Source of the DNA: Fasciola hepatica
Taxonomy: Eukaryota > Platyhelminthes > Trematoda > Plagiorchiida > Fasciolidae
Direction: 5' to 3'
Assembly: GCA_948099385.1 (NCBI GenBank)
Contig: CANUEZ040000196.1
Location: forward strand, 2,525,001 to 2,589,000
DNA: 64,000 nt
Positions 24,900-36,720 of the stretch are shown here, one piece after another; the first letter of the stretch is position 1, and each line of letters opens with the position of its first letter. The notes beneath the pieces are model-generated. The model made no database searches. It was not told the origin of the DNA and saw only the letters and a list, made by a program, of their open reading frames with translations. Position numbers and translations under genes: made by a program.

Positions 24900-27258
24900 G
24901 TTGTTCGATTCACAATGGTTCACCAGTTGTTGGAGTGCCCGTTGGGGCTCGGTCGATGTGCACTGCTGATGAGTCGAGTGCCTTAGAGGATGAAACAGCT
25001 GTACAGTGCTTCCTTGGACTTCAACGCTGAATTGGGCGTTCAATCTGCATGGTCAATCATATTATACAAATCTACTCTAATCTGATCTAATCTCGTACTA
25101 CTAATCAATTGCATGCATAGTAAGGAAGCTGTGTAGGTTGTTCATTTGGGAATGCGTTGGTTGTACTTAGGCCCCTACAGAGAATTCATCCATCATAGGA
25201 GTCGATCAGTGTGCGCGAAGCTGGTTCTTACCATTCAAATTTGAAGCGAGTTTGGGAAGGGTGCTATATCATGTAGTGTAGATGTTGAACAAAGCGTTGA
25301 TAGCCATCCCGGATAGCCTTGTGTTGTTAAGTTGTTCGATTCACAATGGTTCACCGGTTGTTGGAGTGCCCGTGGGGGCTCGGTCGATGTGCACTGCTGA
25401 TGAGTCGAGTCCCTTAGAGGATGAAACAGCTGTACAGTGCTTCCATGGATTTCAATGCTCAGTTGAGCGTTCAAGCTGCATGATCAATCATATTATACAA
25501 ATCTAATCTAATCTAATCTAATCTAATCTCGTACTACTAATCAATTGCATGCATAGTAAGGAAGCTGTGTAGGTTGTTCATTTGGGAATGCGTTGGTTGT
25601 ACTTAGGCCCTTACAGAGAAGTCATCCATCATAGGAGTCGATCGGTGTGCGCGAAGCTGGTTCTTACCATTCAAATTTGAAGCGAGTTTGGGAAGGGTGC
25701 TATATCATGTAGTGTAGATGTTGAACAAAGCGTTGAGAGCCATCCCGGATAGCCTTGTGTTGTTAAGTTGTTCGATTCACAATGGTTCACCGGTTGTTGG
25801 AGTTCCCGTGGGGGCTCGGTCGATGTGCACTGCTGATGAGTCGAGTCCCTTAGAGGATGAAACAGCTGTACAGTGCTTCCATGGATTTCAATGCTCAGTT
25901 GAGCGTTCAAGCTGCATGGTCAATCATATTATACAAATCTAATCTAATCTGATCTAATCTCGTACTACTAATCAATTGCATGCATAGTAAGGAAGCTGTG
26001 TAGGTTGTTCATTTTGGAATGCGTTGGTTGTACTTAGGCCCCTACAGAGAAGTCATCCATCATAGGAGTCGATCGGTGTGCGCGAAGCTGGTTCTTACCA
26101 TTCAAATTTGAAGCGAGTTTGGGAAGGGTGCTATATCATGTAGTGTAGATGTTGAACAAAGCGTTGAGAGCCATCCCGGATAGCCTTGTGTTGTTAAGTT
26201 GTTCGATTCACAATGGTTCACCAGTTGTTGGAGTGCCCGTTGGGGCTCGGTCGATGTGCACTGCTGATGAGTCGAGTCCCTTAGAGGATGAAACAGCTGT
26301 ACAGTGCTTCCTTGGACTTCAACGCTGAATTGGGCGTTCAATCTGCATGGTCAATCATATTATACAAATCTAATCTAATCTGATCTAATCTCGTACTACT
26401 AATCAATTGCATGCATAGTAAGGAAGCTGTGTAGGTTGTTCATTTGGGAATGCGTTGGTTGTACTTAGGCCCCTACAGAGAATTCATCCATCATAGGAGT
26501 CGATCGGTGTGCGCGAAGCTGGTTCTTACCATTCAAATTTAGAGCGAGTTTGGGAAGGGTGCTATATCATGTAGTGTAGATGTTGAACAAAGCGTTGAGA
26601 GCCATCCCGGATAGCCTTGTGTTGTTAAGTTGTTCGATTCACAATGGTTCACCGGTTGTTGGAGTGCCCGTGGGGGCTCGGTCGATGTGCACTGCTGATG
26701 AGTCGAGTCCCTTAGAGGATGAAACAGCTGTACAGTGCTTCCATGGATTTCAATGCTCAGTTGAGCGTTCAAGCTGCATGATCAATCATATTATACAAAT
26801 CTAATCTAATCTAATCTAATCTAATCTCGTACTACTAATCAATTGCATGCATAGTAAGGAAGCTGTGTAGGTTGTTCATTTGGGAATGCGTTGGTTGTAC
26901 TTAGGCCCTTACAGAGAAGTCATCCATCATAGGAGTCGATCGGTGTGCGCGAAGCTGGTTCTTACCATTCAAATTTGAAGCGAGTTTGGGAAGGGTGCTA
27001 TATCATGTAGTGTAGATGTTGAACAAAGCGTTGAGAGCCATCCCGGATAGCCTTGTGTTGTTAAGTTGTTCGATTCACAATGGTTCACCGGTTGTTGGAG
27101 TTCCCGTGGGGGCTCGGTCGATGTGCACTGCTGATGAGTCGAGTCCCTTAGAGGATGAAACAGCTGTACAGTGCTTCCATGGATTTCAATGCTCAGTTGA
27201 GCGTTCAAGCTGCATGGTCAATCATATTATACAAATCTAATCTAAACTGACCTAATCT
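24900..27258 (+). repeat. Tandem duplication of a 3-mer, 1,298 bp
   Basis: Anchors 24851, 25282 and 25718 pair with 26149, 26580 and 27016. Shared marks: TTCCTTGGACTTCAACG (25011 and 26309), CAATCTGCATGGTCAATC, GAGAATTCATCC, a six-pentamer tract, GCCCTTACAGAG and GGAGTTCCCGTGG. The last mark, with CATGGTCAATC, also occurs in the copy at anchor 14931, about 10.8 kb to the left. Confidence 0.85.
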
Positions 27259-28071
27259 CGTACAACTAATCAATTGCATGCATAGTAAGGAAGCTGTGTA
27301 GGTTGTTCATTTGGGAATGCGTTGGTTGTACTTAGGCCCCTACAGAGAAGTCATCCATCATAGGAGTCGATCGGTGTGCGCGAAGCTGGTTCTTACCATT
27401 CAAATTTGAAGCGAGTTTGGGAAGGGTGCTATATCATGTAGTGTAGATGTTGAACAAAGCGTTGAGAGCCATCCCGGATAGCCTTGTGTTGTTAAGTTGT
27501 TCGATTCACAATGGTTCACCGGTTGTTGGAGTGTTTGTGGGGGCTCGGTCGATGTGCACTGCTGATGAGTCGAGTCCCTTAGAGGATGAAACAGCTGTAC
27601 AGTCCTTCCATGAAATTCAACGCTGAATTGGGCGTTCGAGCTGCATGATCAATCATATTATACAAATCTAATCTAATCTGATCTAATCTCGTACTACTAA
27701 TCAATTGCATGCATAGTAAGGAAGCTGTGTAGGTTTTTCATTTGGGAATGCGTTGGTTGTACTTAGGCCCCTACAGAGAAGTCATCCATCATAGGAGTGG
27801 ATCGGTGTGCGCGAAGCTGGTTCTTACCATTCAAATTTGAAGCGAGTTTGGGAAGGGTGCTATATCATGTAGTGTAGATGTTGAACAAAGCGTTGAGAGC
27901 CATTCCGGATAGCCTTGTGTTGTTAAGTTGTTCGATTCACAATGGTTCACCGGTTGTTGGAGTGCCCGTGGGGGCTCGGTCGATGTGCACTGCTGATGAG
28001 TCGAGTCCCTTAGAGGATGAAACAGCTGTACAGTCCTTCCATGAAATTCATCACTGAATTGGGCGTTCAAG

Positions 28072-28100
28072 CTGCATGATCAATCATATACAAATCAAAT
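28072..28100 (+). other. 3-bp deletion in the CATATTATACAA box
   Basis: CAATCATATTATACAAATC is shortened to CAATCATATACAAATC, giving the shortest spacing in the window (428 bp between anchors 27878 and 28306). It occurs once. Confidence 0.8.
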
Positions 28101-28559
28101 CTAATCTGATCTAATCTCGTACTACTAATCAATTGCATGCATAGTAAGGAAGCTGTGTAGGTTGTTCATTTGGGAATGCGTTGGTTGTACTAAGGCCCCT
28201 ACAGAGAAGTCATCCATCATAGGAGTGGATCGGTGTGCGCGAAGCTGGTTCTTACCATTCAAATTTGAAGCGAGTTTGGGAAGGGTGCTATATCATGTAG
28301 TGTAGATGTTGAACAAAGCGTTGAGAGCCATCCCGGATAGCCTTGTGTTGTTAAGTTGTTCGATTCACAATGGTTCACCAGTTGTTGGAGTGCCCGTGGG
28401 GGCTCGGTCGATGTGCACTGCTGATGAGTCGAGTCCCTTAGAGGATGAAACAGCTGTACAGTGCTTCCATGCATTTCAATGCTCAGTTGAGCGTTCAAGC
28501 TGCATGATCAATCATATTATACAAATCTAATCTAATCTGATCTAATCTCGTACTACTAA

Positions 28560-31150
28560 TCAATTGCATGCATAGTAAGGAAGCTGTGTAGGTTTTTCAT
28601 TTGGGAATGCGTTGGTTGTACTTAGGCCCCTACAGAGAAGTCATCCATCATAGGAGTGGATCGGTGTGCGCGAAGCTGGTTCTTACCATTCAAATTTGAA
28701 GCGAGTTTGGGAAGGGTGCTATATCATGTAGTGTTGATGTTGAACAAAGCGTGGAGAGCCATACGGATAGCCTTGTGTTGTTAAGTTGTTCGATTCACAA
28801 TGGACCACCAGTTGTTGGAGTGCCCGTGGGGGCTCGGTCGATGTGCACTACTGATGAGTCGAGTCCCTTAGAGGATGAAACAGCTGTACAGTGCTTCCAT
28901 GAAATTCAACGCTGAATTGGGCGTTCAAGCTGCATGATCAATCATATTATACAAATCTAATCTAATCTGATCTAATCTCGTACTACTAATCAATTGCATG
29001 CATAGTAAGGAAGCTGTGTAGGTTTTTCATTTGGGAATGCGTTGGTTGTACTTAGGCCCCTACAGAGAAGTCATCCATCATAGGAGTCGATCGGTGTGCG
29101 CGAAGCTGGTTCTTACCATTCAAATTTGAAGCGAGTTTGGGAAGGGTGCTATATCATGTAGTGTAGATGTTGAACAAAGCGTTGATAGCCATCCCGGATA
29201 GCCTTGTGTTGTTAAGTTGTTCGATTCACAATGGTTCACCGGTTGTTGGAGTGCCCGTGGGGGCTCGGTCGATGTGCACTGCTGATAAGTCGAGTCCCTT
29301 AGAGGATGAAACAGCTGTACAGTGCTTCCATGGATTTCAATGCTCAGTTCAGCGTTGAAACTGCATGATCAATCATATTATACAAATCTAATCTAATCTG
29401 ATCTAATCTCGTACTACTAATCAATTGCATGCATAGTAAGGAAGCTGTGTAGGTTGTTCATTTGGGAATGCGTTGGTTGTACTTAGGCCCCTACAGAGAA
29501 GTCATCCATCATAGGAGTCGATCGGTGTGCGCGAAGCTGGTTCTTACCATTCAAATTTAAAGCGAGTTTGGGAAGGGTGCTATATCATGTAGTGTTGATG
29601 TTGAACAAAGCGTGGAGAGCCATCCCGGATAGCCTTGTTTTGTTCAGTTGTTCGATTCACAATGGATCACCAGTTGTTGGAGTGCCCGTGGGGGCTCGGT
29701 CGATGTGCACTGCTGATGAGTCGAGTCCCTTAGAGGATGAAACAGCTGTACAGTGCTTCCATGGATTTCAATGCTCAGTTGAGCGTTCAAGCTGCATGAT
29801 CAATCATATTATACAAATCTAATCTAATCTGATCTAATCTCGTACTACTAATCAATTGCATGCATAGTAAGGAAGCTGTGTAGGTTTTTCATTTGGGAAT
29901 GCGTTGGTTGTACTTAGGCCCCTACAGAGAAGTCATCCATCATAGGAGTGGATCGGTGTGCGCGAAGCTGGTTCTTACCATTCAAATTTGAAGCGAGTTT
30001 GGGAAGGGTGCTATATCATGTAGTGTTGATGTTGAACAAAGCGTGGAGAGCCATACGGATAGCCTTGTGTTGTTAAGTTGTTCGATTCACAATGGACCAC
30101 CAGTTGTTGGAGTGCCCGTGGGGGCTCGGTCGATGTGCACTACTGATGAGTCGAGTCCCTTAGAGGATGAAACAGCTGTACAGTGCTTCCATGAAATTCA
30201 ACGCTGAATTGGGCGTTCAAGCTGCATGATCAATCATATTATACAAATCTAATCTAATCTGATCTAATCTCGTACTACTAATCAATTGCATGCATAGTAA
30301 GGAAGCTGTGTAGGTTTTTCATTTGGGAATGCGTTGGTTGTACTTAGGCCCCTACAGAGAAGTCATCCATCATAGGAGTGGATCGGTGTGCGCGAAGCTG
30401 GTTCTTACCATTCAAATTTGAAGCGAGTTTGGGAAGGGTGCTATATCATGTAGTGTAGATGTTGAACAAAGCGTTGATAGCCATCCCGGATAGCCTTGTG
30501 TTGTTAAGTTGTTCGATTCACAATGGTTCACCGGTTGTTGGAGTGCCCGTGGGGGGTCGGTCGATGTGCACTGCTGATAAGTCGAGTCCCTTAGAGGATG
30601 AAACAGCTGTACAGTGCTTCCATGGATTTCAATGCTCAGTTCAGCGTTGAAACTGCATGATCAATCATATTATACAAATCTAATCTAATCTGATCTAATC
30701 TCGTACTACTAATCAATTGCATGCATAGTAAGGAAGCTGTGTAGGTTGTTCATTTGGGAATGCGTTGGTTGTACTTAGGCCCCTACAGAGAAGTCATCCA
30801 TCATAGGAGTCGATCGGTGTGCGCGAAGCTGGTTCTTACCATTCAAATTTAAAGCGAGTTTGGGAAGGGTGCTATATCATGTAGTGTTGATGTTGAACAA
30901 AGCGTGGAGAGCCATCCCGGATAGCCTTGTTTTGTTCAGTTGTTCGATTCACAATGGATCACCAGTTGTTGGAGTGCCCGTGGGGGCTCGGTCGATGTGC
31001 ACTGCTGATGAGTCGAGTCCCTTAGAGGATGAAACAGCTGTACAGTGCTTCCATGGATTTCAATGCTCAGTTGAGCGTTCAAGCTGCATGATCAATCATA
31101 ATATACAAATCTAATCTAATCTGATCTAATCTCGTACTACTAATCATTTG
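28560..31150 (+). repeat. Tandem duplication of a 3-mer, 1,292 bp
   Basis: Anchors 28737, 29167 and 29598 pair with 30029, 30459 and 30890. Shared marks: CATACGG with AATGGACCACCAG, CACTACTGATG, TTCAGCGTTGAAACTGC, TTTAAAGCG and TTGTTTTGTTCAG. Differences include GTCGATCGG against GTGGATCGG, GGGGCTCGG against GGGGGTCGG, and CATATTATAC against CATAATATAC. Confidence 0.88.
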
Positions 31151-32398
31151 CATGCATAGTAAGGAAGCTGTGTAGGTTGTTCATTTGTGAATGCGTTGGT
31201 TGTACTTAGGCCCCTACAGAGAAGTCATCCATCATAGGAGTCGATCGGTGTGCGCGAAGCTGGTTCTTACCATTCAAATTTGAAGCGAGTTTGGGAAGGG
31301 TGCTATATCATGTAGTGTAGATGTTGAACAAAGCGTTGAGAGCCATCCCGGATAGCCTTGTGTTGTTAAGTTGTTCGATTCACAATGGTTCAACGGTTGT
31401 TGGAGTGCCCGTGTGGGCCCGGTCGATGCGCACTGCTGATGAGTCGAGTCCCTTAGAGGATGAAACAGCTGTACAGTGCTTCCATGGATTTCAATGTTCA
31501 GTTGAGCGTTCAAGCTGCATGATCAATCATATTATACAAATCCAATCTAATCTGATCTAATTTTGTACTACTAATCAATTGCATGCAAAGTAAGGAAACT
31601 GTGTAGGTTGTTCATTTGGGAATGCGTTGGTTGTACTTAGGCCCCTACAGAGAAGTCATCCATCATAGGAGTCGATCGGTGTGCGCGAAGCTGGTTCTTA
31701 CCATTCAAATTTGAAGCGAGTTTGGGAAGGGTGCTATATCATGTAGTGTAGATGTTGAACAAAGCGTTGAGAGCCATCCCGGATAGCCTTGTATTGTTAA
31801 GTTGTTCGATTCACAATGGTTCACCGGTTGTTGGAGTGCCCGTGGGGGCTCGGTCGATGTGCACTGCTGATAAGTCGAGTCCCTTAGAGGATGAAACAGC
31901 TGTACAGTGCTTCCATGGATTTCAATGCTCAGTTGAGCGTTGAAACTGCATGATCAATCATATTATACAAATCTAATCTAATCTGATCTAATCTCGTACT
32001 ACTAATCAATTGCATGCATAGTAAGGAAGCTGTGTAGGTTGTTCATTTGGGAATGCGTTGGTTGTACTTAGGCCCCTACAGAGAAGTCATCCATCATAGG
32101 AGTCGATCGGTGTGCGCGAAGCTGGTTCTTACCATTCAAATTTGAAGCGAGTTTGGGAAGGGTGCTATATCATGTAGTGTAGATGTTGAACAAAGCGTTG
32201 AGAGCCATCCCGGATAGCCTTGTGTTGTTAAGTTGTTCGATTCACAATGGTTCACCAATTGTTGGAGTGCCCGTGGGGGCTCGGTCGATGTGCACTGCTG
32301 ATGAGTCGAGTCCCTTAGAGGATGAAACAGCTGTACAGTGCTTCCATGGATTTCAATGCTCAGTTGAGCGTTCAAGCTGCATGATCAATCATGTTGTA

Positions 32399-32434
32399 CA
32401 AATCTAATCTAATCTAATCTAATCTAATCTAATC
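32399..32434 (+). repeat. Longest pentamer tract: seven AATCT units
   Basis: The spacing from anchor 32183 to anchor 32624 is 441 bp, the largest in the window. It is explained by seven uninterrupted AATCT pentamers following an altered TCATGTTGTACAA box. This is two pentamers more than the usual five, and the GATCT variant is absent. Confidence 0.85.
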
Positions 32435-32959
32435 TCGTACTACTAATCAATTGCATGCATAGTAAGGAAGCTGTGTAGGTTGTTCATTTGGGAATGCGCT
32501 GGTTGTACTTAGGCCCCTACAGAGAACTCATCCATCATAGGAGTCGATCGGTGTGCGCGAAGCTGGTTCTTACCATTCAAATTTGAAGCGAGTTTGGGAA
32601 GGGTGCTATATCATGTAGTGTAGATGTTGAACAAAGCGTTGATAGCCATCCCGGATATCCTTGTTTTGTTCAGTTGTTCGATTCACAATGGTTCACCGTT
32701 TGTTGGAGGGTTCGTGGGGGCTCGGTCGATGTGCACTGCTGATGAGTCGAGTCCCTTAGAGGATGAAACAGCTGTACAGTGCTTCCATGGATTTCAATGC
32801 TCAGTTGAGCGTTCAAGCTGCATGATCAATCATATTATACAAATCTAATCTAATCTGATCTAATCTCGTACTACTAATCAATTGCATGCATAGTAAGGAA
32901 GCTGTGTAGGTTGTTCATTTGGGAATGCGTTGGTTGTACTAAGGCCCCTACAGAGAAGT

Positions 32960-35000
32960 CATCCATCATAGGAGTCGATCGGTGTAGGCGAAGCTGGTTC
33001 TTACCATTCGAATTTAAAGCGAGTTTGAGAAGGGTGCTATATCATGTAGTGTAGATGTTGAACAACGCGTTGATAGCCATCCCGGATAGCCTTGTGTTGT
33101 TAGGTTGTTCGATTCACAATGGTTCACCGGTTGTTGGAGTGCCCGTGGGGGCTCGGTCGATGTGCACTGCTGATGAGTCGAGTCCCTTAGAGGATGAAAC
33201 AGCTGTACAGTGCTTCCATGGATTTCAATGCTCAGTTGAGCGTTCAAGCTGCATGATCAATCATATTATACAAATCTAATCTAATCTGATCTAATCTCGT
33301 ACTACTAATCAATTGCATGCATAGTGAGGAAGCTGTGTAGGTTGTTCATTTGGGAATGCGTTGGTTGTACTTAGGCCCCTACAGAGAATTCATCCATCAT
33401 AGGAGTCGATCGGTGTGCGCGAAGCTGGTTCTTACCATTCAAATTTGAAGCGAGTTTGGGAAGGGTGCTATATCATGTAGTGTAGATGTTGAACAAAGCG
33501 TTGATAGCCTTCCCGGATAGCCTCGTGTTGTTAAGATGTTCGATTCACAATGGATCACCAGTTGCTGGAGGGCCCGTGAGGGCTCGGTCGATGTGCACTG
33601 CTGATGAGTCGAGTCCCTTAGAGGATGAAACAGCTGTACAGTGCTTCCATGGATTTCAATGCTCAGTTGATCGTTCAAGCTGCATGATCAATCATATTAT
33701 ACAAATCTAATCTAAACTGATCTATTCTAATCTCGTACTACTAATCAATTGCATGCATAGTAAGGAAGCTGTGTAGGTTGTTCATTTGGGAATGCGTTGG
33801 TTGTACTTAGGCCCCTACAGAGAAGTCATCCATCATAGGAGTCGATCGGTGTGCGCGAAGCTGGTTCTTACCATTCAAATTTGAAGCGAGTTTGGGAAGG
33901 GTGCTATATCATGTAGTGTAGATGTTGAACAAAGCGTTGATAGCCATCCCGGATAGCCTTGTGTTGTTAAGTTGTTCGATTCACAATGGTTCACCGGTTG
34001 TTGGTGTGCCCGTGGGGGCTCGGTCGATGTGCACTGCTGATGAGTCGAGTCCCTTAGAGGATGAAACAGCTGTACAGTGCTTCCATGGATTTCAATGCTC
34101 AGTTGAGCGTTCAAGCTGCATGATCAATCATATTATACAAATCAAATCTAATCTGATCTAATCTCGTACTACTAATCAATTGCATGCATAGTAAGGAAGC
34201 TGTGTAGGTTGTTCATTTGGGAATGCGTTGGTTGTACTTAGGCCCCTACAGAGAAGTCATCCATCATAGGAGTCGATCGGTGTAGGCGAAGCAGGTTCTT
34301 ACCATTCGAATTTAAAGCGAGTTTGAGAAGGGTGCTATATCATGTAGTGTAGATGTTGAACAAAGCGTTGATAGCCATCCCGGATAGCCTTGTTTTGTTA
34401 AGTTGTTCGATTCACAATGGTTCACCGGTTGTTGGAGTGCCCGTGGGGGCTCGGTCGATGTGCACTGCTGATGAGACGAGTCCCTTAGAGGATGAAACAG
34501 CTGTACAGTGCTTCCATGGATTTCAATGCTCAGTTGAGCGTTCAAGCTGCATGATCAATCATATTATACAAATCTAATCTAATCTGATCTAATCTCGTAC
34601 TACTAATCAATTGCATGCATAGTGAGGAAGCTGTGTAGGTTGTTCATTTGGGAATGCGTTGGTTGTACTTAGGCCCCTACAGAGAATTCATCCATCATAG
34701 GAGTGGATCGGTGTGCGCGAAGCTGGTTCTTACCATTCAAATTTGAAGCGAGTTTGGGAAGGGTGCTATATCATGTAGTGTAGATGTTGAACAAAGCGTG
34801 GAGAGCCATCTCGGATAGCCTCGTGTTGTTAAGATGTTCGATTCACAATGGATCACCAGTTGCTGGAGTGCCCGTGGGGGCTCGGTCGATGTGCACTGCT
34901 GATGAGTCGAGTCCTTTAGAGGATGAAACAGCTGTACAGTGCTTCCATGGATTTCAATGCTCAGTTGATCGTTCAAGCTGCATGATCAATCATATTATAC
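32960..35000 (+). repeat. Partial 3-mer duplication, 1,298 bp
   Basis: Positions of about 32960-33700 match about 34260-35000. Shared marks: GGTGTAGGCGAAGC, CATTCGAATTTAAAGCG, AGTGAGGAAGC, GAGAATTCATCC, AAGATGTTCGATTCACAATGGATCACCAGTTGCTGG (from 33534 and 34832) and GTTGATCGTTC. The third monomer of each trimer (33922 and 35215) does not match, so only about 1.7 monomers are shared. GGTGTAGGCGAA also occurs near 17453 and 35574. Confidence 0.75.
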
Positions 35001-35199
35001 AAATCTAATCTAATCTGATCTAATCTCGTACTACTAATCAATTGCATGCATAGTAAGGAAGCTGTGTAGGTTTTTCATTTGGGAATGCGTTGGTTGTACT
35101 TAGGCCCCTACAGAGAAGTCATCCATCATAGGAGTCGATCGGTGTGCGCGAAGCTGGTTCTTACCATTCAAATTTGAAGCGAGTTTGGGAAGGGTGCTA

Positions 35200-36720
35200 T
35201 ATCATGTAGTGTAGATGTTGAACAAAGCGTTGAGAGCCATCCCGGATAGCCTTGTGTTGTTAAGTTGTTCGATTCACAATGGTTGCCCGGTTTTTGGAGG
35301 GTTCGTGGGGGCTCGGTCGATGTGCACTGCTGATGAGTCGAGTCCTTTAGAGGATGAAACAGCTGTACAGTGCTTCCATGGACATCAACGCTGAACTGCG
35401 CGTTCAAGCTGCATGATCAATCATATTATACAAATCAAATCTAATCTGATCTAATCTCGTACTACTAATCAATTGCATGCATAGTAAGGAAGCTGTGTAG
35501 GTTGTTCATTTGGGAATGCGTTGGTTGTACTTAGGCCCCTACAGAGAAGTCATCCATCACAGGAGTCGATCGGTGTAGGCGAAGCTGGTTCTTACCATTC
35601 GAATTTAAAGCGAGTTTGGGAAGGGTGCTATATCATGTAGTGTAGATGTTGAACAAAGCGTTGAGAGCCATCCCGGATAGCCTTGTGTTGTTAAGTTGTT
35701 CGATTCACAATGGTTCACCGGTTGTTGGAGGGTTCGTGGGGGCTCGGTCGATGTGCACTGCTGATGAGTCGAGTCCCTTAGAGGATGAAACAGCAGTACA
35801 GTGCTTCCATGGACATCAACGCTGAATTGGGCGTTCAAGCTGCATGATCAATCATATTATACAAATCTAATCTAATCTGATCTAATCTCGTACTACTAAT
35901 CAATTGCATGCATAGTTAGGAAGCTGTGTAGGTTGTTCATTTGTGAATGCGTTGGTTGTACTTAGGCCCCTACAGAAACGTCATCCATCATAGGAGTCGA
36001 TCGGTGTGCGCGAAGCTGGTTCTTACCATTCAAATTTAAAGCGAGTTTGGGAAGGGTGCTATATCATGTAGTGTAGATGATGAACAAAGCGTTGAGAGCC
36101 ATCCCGGATAGCCTTGTGTTGTTAAGTTGTTCGATTCACAATGGTTCACCGGTTGTTGGAGTGCCCGTGTGTTTGTCGGTCGATGTGCACTGCTGATGAG
36201 TCGAGTCCCTTAGAGGATGAAACAACTGTACAGTGCTTCCATGAAATTCAACGCAGAAATGGGCGTTCAAGCTGCATGATCAATCATGTTATACAAATCT
36301 AATCTAATCTAATCTAATCTCGTACTACTAATCAATTGCATGCATAGTGAGGAAGCTGTGTAGGTTGTTCATTTGGGAATGCGTTGGTTGTACTTAGGCC
36401 CCTACAGAGAAGTCATCCATCATAGGAGTCGATCGGTGTGCGCGAAGCTGGTTCTTACCATTCAAACTTGAAGCGAGTTTGGGAAGGGTGCTATATCATG
36501 TAGTGTAGATGTTGAACAAAGCGTTGATAGCCATCCCGGATAGCCTCGTGTTGTTAAGTTGTTCGATTCACAATGGTTCACCGGTTGTTGGAGTGCCCGT
36601 GGTTGCTCGGTCGATGTGCACTGCTGATGAGTCGAGTCCTTTAGAGGATGAAACAGCTGTACAGTGCTTCCAGGGACGTTAGAGCCGAATTGGGCGTTCA
36701 AGCTGCATGATCAATCATAT
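35200..36720 (+). repeat. Run of four diverged type B monomers
   Basis: The consecutive copies at anchors 35215, 35646, 36077 and 36509 all end in different diverged blocks: GACATCAACGCTGAACTGCG, GACATCAACGCTGAATTGGG, GAAATTCAACGCAGAAATGGG and GACGTTAGAGCCGAATTGGG. GGAGGGTTCGTGG and GTGTGTTTGTCGG variants are also present. This is the most diverged cluster in the window. Confidence 0.7.
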
